Assembly: GCA_013396995.1 (NCBI GenBank)
Contig: VWZP01005656.1
Location: 296,908-360,907, forward strand
Direction: 5' to 3'
Length of the DNA: 64,000 nt
Origin: Dicaeum eximium
Lineage: Eukaryota > Chordata > Aves > Passeriformes > Dicaeidae
Positions 21,755 through 31,660 of this stretch are shown piece by piece (positions within the stretch are counted from its first letter, which is position 1; the number at the start of each line of letters is the position of its first letter). The notes under the pieces are model-generated. The model did not search any database and was not told the origin of the DNA. It saw only the letters and a list, made by a program, of their open reading frames with translations. Position numbers and translations under genes: made by a program.

Positions 21755-21990
21755 AGTTTTCCATCTATTTAACATGCACCGTTACACTGTAATTCCTTAA
21801 TTGCAATTAATTTTATTATATCAAGGAAAACATTATCCTCACACTCATCACAGTGCTTACAAGCAACACACAACCTCTTTGCAAAGCCCAGGCATGCAAT
21901 TACTAAAACCATTTATTTTATAATTAACCACTTAGTTTCTAATTAATAGAGAAGCACTAGAACAATCAGAAGAAAATTTTTGGCAGTAGC
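21755..21990. other. AT-rich block, candidate conserved non-coding element
   Basis: Rich in overlapping AATTA, TTAATT and TAATTAA cores, with no tandem repeat, no ORF and no transposon phrase. Strong composition contrast to the CR1 cluster on its left. Candidate only. Confidence 0.3.
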
Positions 21991-23735
21991 TGGAATGCAC
22001 CTTTCCATCCCAAAGCCTCTGGAGCGTAACTCTCAAAGCTCCTTGTGGACTGAGGAATCCTTCCTGTTGGTCCATCTGATTTGATATCACTTCAGGAGAC
22101 AAAGAATGAGGTTTTTATTCTGGAAGTACCCAAAGAGGGGATTTGCCCCAGCAGAGCAACTCTACCTTGGCAGGCCTGGACCTCCTCATCTTCTCCCTTT
22201 CCTTCCCAGGAAGTGCTGGAAACACTTTCTCCTCAAACTCAGGAACATGATCTGCTCCCCCTCCTGCACCAGGAGAGCTGGAAGGTAAAGATCCACTGCA
22301 GAGATTTCAGGAGAGGGAGGAATTTTCTAGGGGAGGGAATCAGCAAAATGAAGATGAGTCTTTCAAAAACACGTTGCTACTTTTCAGTTTTGTGTGCAGA
22401 CAGCGAGCACAGGAGCAGGGAGCTGTAGGCACTGGGTTTGAAGTCTGACTGACAGCAGGCTAGGGATGCTGGAATAATAGGGAGGCATTGTCAGTGTTCA
22501 ACAAGGACTGGAAATCACAGGAAGTTGGAGGAAAAGGAGTGAAAACACATAAAAAATAAAAGGATACAGAGGAGCAGCTGAGTGATATTTTACTCCCTTG
22601 TGACTGTGCAGTGAGAGGGTGGATTTCTGCAGAGTGTTTTGAGAGCATATTGAGACTCTTGAACATGGGGATGATTCTTTATTTTTTAAAAAATTTTAAT
22701 TCCTTTTTAGTCACGAAAAAAATCTCCACTGGCCTTGTCTTGATGCTCCAGCTCCTGATGCCTTGACTGAAAGTCCCTGGGGCAGAGGGAATATCTGAAA
22801 GCCACACCTGCTGCCAGAATGCTCTAACTGATTAGCAGGATCTCAGCAGCATCCCTTTGCACCTGCACCAGTGTCAGAGGGAGACAACAACTGCATTGAT
22901 TTCAATTATCCTTTGCAGGGGGGTGCTTAATGCCCAGATTTGTCTCTCCCTTGCAGTGTTCAAAGCAGGTTCACACAGTGCAGCTTTAGCATAAATGTAT
23001 TTCAATAAAGGTAATGAAGAAGGAATCTTTATTTCCTCCAGTTTTTCCTCCAGAATTGCTTGAATTTCTTTCTTGGGCAATATCCCAGTCAGGGAGCCAA
23101 GGCCATGGATCAGCCCTGGGGGTGCAGCTGAAAAGGAGTTTTCATTCCCCACACCACACTAAAAGCATTTGGGGCACTCTGAAACAGGTGTAAAAGCACC
23201 ACTGTCAAAAACTGTGGACTGAATTTATGGAAATGAAACCCATCCTTCTGGGTGAGGAGGTCCCTGAGGGGAAAATCGCTGGAGACTGGGAGAGGATGTG
23301 CTGAGGATCAGCCTGCCCTGGTGTGTCCTTGTTCCCACAGTGACTGCTGGACCATGTCCAAGCTTCATCCCACGGCCATCCAGAGGTGCCCCTGGGTCAC
23401 ATCATGTACAGAGAGAAGCAGGACCTGGCCCAGCCAGGGTGTGTGGCTGGGGAGGAAGAAATACAATCCAAAGAGTCAGAGAGTGGAACTGTCCTGCTGC
23501 AAGGACGTGTTTCACCACTGTCCTGTGCTTGCAAAGAGTGTTCTGGATCTGCCCCTGGCTAAAATGTCCCTGCTCCATCCTCAGTGTGCTTTAGGCTCCA
23601 GCCTTTGTCTCCAGGGGATCCCATGTCCTGTGATGCATTTGTTGCACGGTCCTGTGTCCACCAGGTTCAGAACCAAAATCAGCCAATAAATATTTGTCTG
23701 TTGGAAGGCATGAGCCAGGACCATTGAAGAGAAAC
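21991..23735. other. Unique sequence, no gene seen
   Basis: An open frame at 22081-22428 (+) has no recognisable domain and no splice context. Nothing else recognised. Confidence 0.4.
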
Positions 23736-23741
23736 ATCTTT

Positions 23742-23863
23742 GTTGGATGAGGTTTTGAGCAATCTGGTCTAGTGGAAGTTGTCCCTGTCCACGGCAGGGG
23801 CTGCAGTGAGATGAGCTCTAAAATCCCTTCCACCCCAAACCAGTCTGGAAGGGATTTTAGAGC
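23742..23863 (+). mobile_element. CR1 3' tail with inverted duplication
   Basis: CR1 end ('gtggaagttgtccctgtcca', 'cggcaggggctgcagtgaga', 'aatcccttccaccccaaacc'). It is followed by a reversed copy of part of its own tail, making a perfect 18-bp fold-back (see the separate repeat entry). Confidence 0.85.
23815..23863. repeat. Perfect 18-bp inverted repeat, 13-nt loop
   Basis: Left arm 23815-23832 (begins GCTCTAAAATCCC), loop 23833-23845, right arm 23846-23863 (begins TGGAAGGGATTTT). The arms are exact reverse complements. Confidence 0.97.
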
Positions 23864-24170
23864 CCAAACCACCCAAAACTGTGATCTGCAGTCCTGGGAA
23901 GGGGGATCCATCTCTGTGCAATTCCCACAGCAGCTCTGGGATCGTGGTTTCCTGTGGGCAGACAGGGCAGGCAGGGCTGTTCTCCTTTATGTGCTTAATG
24001 TGAGGCCAGCAGAACTCCTCTTTGCCCACTCCCACTGGATCTGGGCACCGGGCACACCTGATGGACCCACGGCCTGATGGATCTGAGGGGAGAGGGCCAG
24101 GAGCCAACCTGCCCTTAGACCTGCAGGGGTTTGTGCTCTCCCCTGTCCCCTGCGTGCTGTGAAGTGCCAG

Positions 24171-24264
24171 CTCTGTCCCCGTGCTGCTGCTCCTGGCGCT
24201 CCCAGCCCATGGAGTTTGCCTGGCCTCGGCTACCAAAGCGCTGGAGGCTGTGCAGGGCTCACAG
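24171..24264 (+). other. Weak exon-like segment with signal-peptide-like frame
   Basis: Ends at a strong donor (CAG|GTAAGC, donor 24265-24270) and follows 'gtgccag' after a pyrimidine-rich run. One frame reads VLLLLALPAHG..., which looks like a secretion signal core, but there is no ATG in that frame (an in-frame TGA lies just upstream) and no partner exon is recognised. Most likely coincidence. Confidence 0.12.
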
Positions 24265-24662
24265 GTAAGCAGCTCCTGGCAGTGAGGAGCTCTCCCAGGC
24301 CAGCCCAGCTGCCCTTTCTGTTGGCTCATCGGGCTGGGGAGGAGGCAGAGATGGGTGAGAGCATCCCTCACACCCCGTGGCTGTGCTGAGACAGTGCTCT
24401 GCTGTCCTGGGCAGCAGGCTGAAACTGGCCTAGACTAATTCCAGTTCATGCCTGGCCTCCTTTCTCTCATTTCCCCCCGTGAACCAGTCCTGGTGTGTTC
24501 TCCAAGAGCAGCACCACCCTTTGCACCTGCCTGGGATGCAGCAAGCAGGACCTTCCCCGGGTATTTCCACCGCAATATCCTTAAAAATGTAAAATAAATG
24601 ATGTGTCCTGAAGCTGCATGATCAGAGCAATGGAGGCACACCTGCCTTCCTGGAGCCATCCC

Positions 24663-24707
24663 TGGCATCATCCTTGGCATCATCCTTGGCATCATCCTTG
24701 GCATCCT
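24663..24707. repeat. 12-bp minisatellite (TGGCATCATCCT)
   Basis: About 3.7 exact tandem units. In minus-strand translation it makes a repeated Met-Met-Pro-Arg string, which accounts for the odd open frame there. Confidence 0.95.
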
Positions 24708-25532
24708 GACCCCCTCACCACCCGGGCAGAGACCCAGGTAGCCAGAGTCTCCTGGGACCCCCCCCCGTACCCCAAACCTGCTCCAGCTCCCCCTGATCCC
24801 ACAGCAGCTCCAAGAGGGCCTGGGCACAGAGCTTGTGGCAGATCCCCGAGCTTGCCCTGGCCTCCAAGGACTCATCATGCCAGGACCCAGTGGCAGCACC
24901 TTCCTGTGCAGGGGACCATGATGAGGTGACAGTGGCACATTCACTGTCTCTCACAGCTGTCCTCTGTCCCAGCCCCATCGTTCATGCTGCAGACCCCTCT
25001 CAAAGACATTTTGGCTCCCTGGGATCACTCAGAGTGACAGAGACCTCACAAGGATAAAACACCTCCTTCAGCTTCCTCAGTGAAAGGAATGGATTTCCAT
25101 TCCTAATTTATGGAGGCATGAGAAACATCAGAGAGCGAGTTCCCAGGCTGCTCCCTCCTCTCTGCACTGCTCAGCACTGCCTGCAGAGCAATCCTTGCTG
25201 GCATCCAGGTGCAGGATCACAGGCCAGCTTTGCTTTTCCAGATGACCCCAGGCACTTCCCATTATCCTGGCATGAGGCAGGATCCCCTGGAGCAGGAGCC
25301 CACACGTGCCAGGACTCATTAACCTTCTGCAGTCTGCCTTCCAAAACCTGCCAAAGAGGCTGCAAACAGCTACTTTGGAATGGGTTTTCCCAGCTTGTAC
25401 TTCTCTTTGAAGGGAATGCTGGAACTGAGGGGTCTGGTGCAGTTTTTCAGGGAATAGCAGCAGGGCAGGTTTGCCAAAGGAGGCAGGGGCGGTGGGACAT
25501 GAAAAGTTCTCCTTGGAGCACTTCTGTCCATG
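24708..25532. other. Unique GC-rich sequence, no gene seen
   Basis: Overlapping open frames on both strands without domains. No repeat recognised before the CR1 at 25533. Confidence 0.4.
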
Positions 25533-25960
25533 GGTGGGAATGGAGCTGGGGAAGGGGCTGGAGCACCAGGAGGGGCTGAGGGAGCTGGGAAAGGGGCTCA
25601 GCCTGGAGAAAAGGAGGCTCAGGGGGCCCTTGTGGCTCTGCACAGCTCCTGACAGGAGGGGACAGCCGGGGAGGTCGGGCTCTGCTCCCAAGGAATAAAG
25701 AACAGCACAGGAGGAAATGGCCTCAAGGTATGCCAGGGAAGGCTCAGGTTGGATATTATGGAAAATTTCATCACAGAAAGAGTAGTTAAACATTGGAACA
25801 GCTACCCAGGGAGGTGGTGGAGCACTCATCCCTGGAGGGATTCAAAAGATGAGTGGATGTGGCACTTTGCAATATGGTTTAGTGGGAATGGTGGTGTTTG
25901 GTTGAAAGTTGGACTTGATCATCTTGGAGGTCTTCCCAGCCTCAGTTATTGTGTGATGCT
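25533..25960 (+). mobile_element. CR1 LINE 3' fragment, longer copy
   Basis: Runs from 'ggagctggggaaggggctgg' through 'gcctggagaaaaggaggctc' and 'gttggatattatggaaaatt' to 'cttggaggtcttcccagcct'. It covers the 3' UTR with the young-subfamily middle section that is shared with 34560-34760 and 61790-61970. Confidence 0.93.
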
Positions 25961-26749
25961 TAGTGACTGAGCCCAGCTGCATCATCCAAGGAGGGACCAG
26001 TCCTGCAGTGGTGGCTCCTGTGCCAGGATGTCCCTGGCTGTTGGTCAGTGAACACTGGGTGCCCCAGACAACGAGATGGGGTGGGAAATGATGAGACTTA
26101 AAAGCACAGCCCCAGCAATACCATCTCTGTTTCCTCTCCTTACTTTCTTCAGCTTTGAGGTGCCTCAGGTCATTGTTTCAAGCTTTTCTTTCCAGTCTGG
26201 AGTCTCATTTACAAGGCAGTAGCTGGAGTTCAAAGTGATGCCTGGGAGCGAGGGGTGCCGGAGCGTTATGGAAAAAACATAATAACCAGGAATCAGAGGA
26301 GTAGGGAGGAAGTTGGCAACTTGCTACAGACCTATGCTAAATTCAGGCCACTGAGCCTGAGGTGTAAACAGCCCTATCTGATTGCTGCATCTTCATTTTC
26401 TGGTTTTGATCTTACCTTATTTATTTCAAGCAAGATAACAGGGAATGTGGCATGCTGAAATGAGAAAGGCCCATACTCAGAGCACACTGAGCTTTGCTGT
26501 CACAGCCCCTTGTGAAACCAGGAGACTGCAACAGGAAAGGGCTGCTCCTCTTGCTTAGCACTGGTCCAATTTTCAGCTTGAACTGCATAAAAATGCAAGA
26601 AATAACCTGCTGTCATTAGTAGTCCAATTGCAAAGCTCCTCAGACTCACAGACTGGATTGTCTGCTTATACAAACAGCATTTCAGTAAAACATTTCAGTT
26701 AAATGTCAGTATTTGTAGTATCTCTCCCATCTTCTCAGGAGCTTTGTCC
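25961..26749. other. Unique sequence, no gene seen
   Basis: AT-richer from about 26240 to 26700. No recognised exon or repeat. Confidence 0.4.
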
Positions 26750-26888
26750 ATCCAAGGCCAGGGGGCTTGGAGCAAGCTGGGATAGTGGAAGGTGTCCCTG
26801 CCCATGGCAGGGGGTGGAATGAGATGAGATGAGATGAGATGAGATTTCAGGTCTCTTCCAACCCAAACTGTGCTGTGACCCTGTGATT
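26750..26888 (+). mobile_element. CR1 LINE 3' tail with expanded GAGAT run
   Basis: 'ggaaggtgtccctgcccatg', then five GAGAT units (26821-26845) where other copies have one or two, then 'cttccaacccaaactgtgct'. Truncated at its 5' side. Confidence 0.92.
26821..26845. repeat. (GAGAT)5 inside a CR1 tail
   Basis: Five perfect units, arising by slippage of the 'gagatgag' phrase common in CR1 3' ends. Confidence 0.95.
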
Positions 26889-29300
26889 TTATCAACACCA
26901 ATGAAAACAGAGATAAAGCTGAGCAAATGCTGAAGAACAGCTCTGCAGGTTTGACTCCTTGTGACCAGCCCAGGCACTGTTTGCAGGAGTTCAGCCACCA
27001 GCTGTCTGTCCAGGCTTCCCAAACCCCATCAGCACCAGTGGATTGGCACTGAGGACTCTGCAGAGCACGGCTGTTTTCAGCTGCCACACATTGTTCTCTG
27101 GATTCTGAGGTGTCACTCACCAAGCAGGGAGGCTTTAGGGTGACACTGGGCACCAGCCAGGCTGCAGAGCAAAGACACCTCCTGGGAAGCTCTCTGCCAC
27201 CCTGGAGGATGGGCAGGGATCATCCTGGCTCCTTGACAGTGCCAAATAATGTGGTTAAAGGAGAACAGGAGGTGCTCAGTGATACTTTGATCAACTTGGT
27301 TACATCTAGAAGGATCTGCTGAAAAAGTTATTTATGGATAAACTTTGAACCAAAGCCATGAATGGGTTATTGCTTTATTTTCAGCCAATTTGCTTCTGGC
27401 TTGGGCTTTCTAATTTCACCCTGAGTAAAGTTTTAAAGCAAAGGAGACAGTCCCAGGTTTCCTGAGCAATGATTTGTTCCCAGAATTGAGGTTACCAGCA
27501 GAACATTTATTGAGGCAGGACCTCACTGTAAGCTCTCAATGGCCTTCAAACCCCCCAGGCCCAGACAGCTTTTCTCAGGGCACTGACACCCCTGAGGCTG
27601 AGACACCTGCACAATAGCCTCATGTTTGTCTGGTATTGTGTAATTATAACCAGAAGAACATGCAAGATGTGGTCATCAAAACTTCATCTTTGCCTGGCTG
27701 ATGTTAACAAGTCACAGAGAGTCAGAAGCCTGAATGTCTGTGTTAGACTGAGCTGGCCTTCCTAAAGCATGAGTGATTGCTTGCCTGCCTAGAAATGCCG
27801 TGTATATGGGGCTGTGTGTGTGTTCGAGTAGGGGAGATATCATAAAAATAGGTGGCAGAGAGAACAAAACACTTAAACTGATTTAGAGCAGGGAAAACAC
27901 AAGATGGCACAAGTAGCATTTCAAGGATGCTCTGTGAAGTTGAGAAACGAGTCATTCCTGCACTGCCTTAAAGCCACAGCCCCCTCCCTGGAAAACACTG
28001 AACAGCACAATTGTGCCATAAATCCCTGTGCTTGCCCAAGAAAGGTCCCTGGGCAGTAGCTCATGGGGGTGTCAGACAACCACAGGAGGCATCCTAAAGC
28101 TGTCTGTGCAAATTGTGTTACTTTACACACCCCCAAATGCCTCAGACAAGGTGTTTGCTCTCAGGAGATGCTGCCTGGGTGGCTCCCTGGGCTGGGTTTG
28201 CTGTGCAGCTCTCTGGGCACTCACCTGTCACCATCAGCAGAGCCTCCCAAACTCACAGGGCTTGCACCAAGAGCCACAGTGTGCTCTGCATGGTGCTGCT
28301 GCCTGATTGCTTGGTGACATTCCCACAGGGACAGGGAGGTGAGAGCTTGTGGGTGGCTGTGGAGGACACTCAGCAAAGCTTGGACTGCAGCAAACACTCC
28401 CTCCCTGTGCTCAGCCACCTCCTGACAGGAGCTGAGCACGCTGGGTCCCTCCCCAGGGCAGAGAAGATGAGAAGTCCCGGTGCTGCTCAGAACCCAAAGC
28501 TTTGTGTAGCCCCAGGCTGTGGCTGCAGAGCTGAGCTGATGCCTGGCTGTGCCCCCAGGAGCCTGCCCCGTGTCCTGCTGGCACCCTGGGAGCCTGGCCT
28601 GGAGCCTGCTCACAAATCTGTCCTGAATGTGCAGCCAAACCCTGGGCTAATCCCCTCAGGCAGTTCAGGTCTCCGGGAGGAATTTGTAGCTCTGATTTCT
28701 CCTGCATTCCTGCAGCCTTGGGATGGATCCCAGGGTGGCAGCCAGCAGGAACAGCCTTCCCAAGTCATGCTGACACATCAGCTCTCGGCTCTCCACTGGA
28801 CCAGCTCTCCTCCCCTTCTTCTGGGGTCCCCCACACCAAGGGCTTTGATTTCTTCTTTGCAAAAATGTGCTGGACTGTTGGTGTTAAAGGGAGCCTTGAG
28901 ACTGCAGCTGGACCATAGCATCATCCTGCTTTCCTTTCTTCCTTCATATCAGAAGCTGGCTTCAATTAAACCACACCTTTCCCACTGCTCTGTTGCTCCA
29001 TTTAATGAGAATTGTTTTCCAGGTGCTGCTGTTGAAGCACTGAATCCCCAGTCCTCCTGCTAAGCCTTTTTAGTGTCTTGCTCACACTCTCCAACAAGGA
29101 TTTGGATTTGAGATGCTCCTGCCTGCCCAGCTGAGCACCTCGCCTCATCTCCTGGGCGCTGTGGGCCCTGTGGGAGCTGGCACAGAGCACATGGGGCTGT
29201 GCCTCAGCTTTGGGCAGGGAAATCCATGGAAAACCCATTTCTGAGTGCTGGCCATGCCCTGCTGCCAGGCCATCTGGTTGGGCAGGATTTCACCCTGAAG
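26889..29300. other. Unique sequence, no gene seen
   Basis: Includes the longest open frame of the window (28113-29063, +, 316 codons). Its product has no recognisable domain, signal or repeat, the region is GC-rich, and competing open frames run on the opposite strand, so I do not call it a gene. 27240-27700 is AT-richer and unique. Confidence 0.4.
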
Positions 29301-29308
29301 GGATTTGC

Positions 29309-30072
29309 CGTTTCCACAGAGCCGCGTTGAGCTCCGTGCTGTAGCAGTGCCCACCTGTCCGGGCCATGGAGGGCGTTGGATGAAGCAATTCCCATCCCAG
29401 CACCTGGACAAGGGAGGCCCAGTCCCATGGGCTCCCAGCAGGGACCACATTCCCTGGGCTTGCCCTCCACAGCCAAAGGGTGCAGTGGCAACCTCAACAT
29501 TCAGCCCGGATCCAGGCAATGGTGGCCTGGAAAACTCCACCCTGGGAGTGCGATACACTCGAGCCTCCAACACCAAAATTCCGTGTGTTTACTTAGAAAC
29601 TGAGCACAAAAGGCATCGCTGCCTTAATTGCCAGATCCTTCTGACTTTCAGGAACGCTCAGGTGCCCGGGATCCTGGAATTACCCTCTGTAATTAGCTCC
29701 CCTTCAGAAGATGCGCAGCCTCCGTGCCTCGCTTTTCCCTGCCCTGGCTCCGCAGCTCCCCTAATTGCCTCTCTGGAGCCGGCAGGGCAGGGCTGCAGCA
29801 GATGCTTCCCGGAGCCCAGCACTGCCGAGGTGCCCAGGGTGTTAATTAGGTCGATATCCCAATCACCGAGCCGCTGGGTAATGAGCAGAGTGTCCGGCAA
29901 GGGCTGCAGCCCGTGGCCGGTGTCTGCCAGCTCCCAACATCCCGCCTGGAAAATCCTCTGGCAAAGGGCACCGAGACCCCCAGCTCTGCCTTCGAGCTTA
30001 TCGGGGGCCGGAATCGCAGGGAGGCATGTGAAAATGTCAGCACAGATGGAGATTAAGCTGTCTTCACCTCAC
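29309..30072. promoter_or_regulatory. CpG-enriched block, candidate regulatory element
   Basis: By my count about 33 CpG dinucleotides, some 20 of them between 29641 and 30020, against only a few per 400 bp in neighbouring sequence. It also contains AATTAG/TAATTG/TTAATTAGG homeodomain-like cores (near 29680, 29761 and 29841). It is not a CR1 or LTR. It could be a small CpG island, a developmental enhancer, or the first exon/promoter of an unrecognised transcript. Confidence 0.4.
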
Positions 30073-30934
30073 GTCAAAACTGCCATCTGCTGCTCTCCTG
30101 CACAGCTTTAATCAGATTTTCTCCAGAAAAAAAAGAGAGTGAGAGGGATGGGGAGGGCTCTGAGCACTCCCTGGACTTTCTGTGCTCGTGTGCAGAGGCC
30201 TGGAGAGCTGCAAAGGGTTTGTTTGGATGTTTCACATGGAAAGGCTCTGTGTGGAAAAGCAGGAGCGGGCAGCAAGGACTCACATCCTGCTGTAGAAGGA
30301 AAGCTACAAAAGGAAAGCCACTATTTGAAATGAAAGCAAAAGTGGACCTTGTCCTCCAACGCTGGTTTTGGTTGTTTAATCAACCAGCAAAGCCAAGTTT
30401 TCAGCTGATGAGGTTTTACCAGGAGCCTGCTTGGTTCCCCAGGTTGATCCCACCCCTGCACTGTCATGAGCAACATGCTGAGGAAGACAGGGGGGTAACA
30501 AAAAACCCAACTAATGGGAGAGTTGGACAGTTTGCTCTACAGTCACATCACAATTTCAGTCTTGCCTTGCCTTCCAAGCCCAATATGTTCAAAGCTAAAT
30601 ATGCCACAGCTAAGTTGGGGATAAATAATTTCAGAGAACACAGTGTTTTTGTAGGGACACGAAGACTGGCTGAGCACTAACCATATGTGTCCAAAGCCTA
30701 CGAGATAAGCTGATGGAAGAGTTTCTGACATGGCTCACAAATCACTGCTTGTGTGGAGTGAGGCTTTGCCTCCTCCTGCTGAGCACCTGATCCACAATAA
30801 TCTCACAGACTTCCCTTCAGACCTGCTCACCAGCCCCTTGTTCCCATCTGGAATTCCCACAGCTGGCCATTCCTTTCCAGACAGACTTATGCCCACCAAG
30901 CAGCATCTCCTTTTTGTTTCAAATCATCTCCAAC
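30073..30934. other. Unique sequence, no gene seen
   Basis: No recognised exon or repeat. Confidence 0.4.
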
Positions 30935-31660
30935 TCAGCTCTGAATCTGTGCCGTTCACTTGTGAGTCTACCCATCCCAAATCCTGGCAGTCCTTCCCAT
31001 GTGGAGGTGTCAGCCAGCTTGAGAAGTGTTTTCTGCGTTCCATCATCAGGACCATTAATGAAAGTGCTGAAAGCTCAGTCCATACTGCAAGCATCTTATT
31101 TTGACAGTAATCTGTCAATGATTGCTCCATCTATAATTTTTCTAACCAGTTTTGCAGCTACCCAATAATATATTCACTCAGATGATATTTTTCTAGCTCA
31201 TAGAAGTATCAGAGGAGACAGTGTCAAAAGCCTGACTAAAATCAAGATCTATGACATGGTCTGTTTCTTCTCTATCCAGAAGCTTTTTGCACTGTCATAA
31301 AGGAAAATTAGATTGGTTTGACATATTTGTTCTTGACAAATCCATACAGACTGTTACTCATCCCTTTATACTCCTCTGTGAGCTCACAGATAGACTATTT
31401 GATTATCCACTTCAGTGTTTTCTGAAAACTGAAGTTTTATAGGTATGAAAGGGAAGCTACTGACTCTCTGTCTTCTTATTTAACATTTCAAAGGTTGGCA
31501 TTTAAAAATGTCTCCTGTCTTTCAAGTTTTCCCGTGCCTTACACAGTGAATCCTTACAACTAATGGTCAGTTCTTCCAATATTTCCCCACCTTCTGCTGT
31601 AGGTACCACACAATGAAGTTCACTAAGACACAGGCAAATAAGAATATTGACATTTTGGGG
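30935..31660 (-). mobile_element. Old, degraded CR1/L3-like LINE fragment
   Basis: Reverse-complement of the ORF2-distal part of ancient amniote CR1-type elements: 'gtcaaaagcctgactaaaat', 'aatcaagatctatgacatgg', 'ttgttcttgacaaatccata', and 'gattatccacttcagtg' region. Many substitutions and no frame, far older than the other CR1 copies here. Boundaries are approximate. Confidence 0.65.

Noticed and set aside
23769..24371. 200-codon minus-strand open frame
   Set aside because: Its end runs into a CR1 tail and the fold-back, and it has no recognisable domain.
24435..24944. Minus-strand frame with a Met-Met-Pro-Arg repeat
   Set aside because: Produced by the 12-bp minisatellite at 24663-24707; no gene context.
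28113..29063. 316-codon open frame (+), the longest in the window
   Set aside because: No domain, signal or conserved motif recognised, GC-rich low-complexity residues, overlapping open frames on the other strand, no splice or promoter context.
29305..30111. 268-codon open frame (+)
   Set aside because: Coincides with the CpG-rich block, where stop codons are rarer. The product has no recognisable family. The block is interesting as DNA, not as a coding region.
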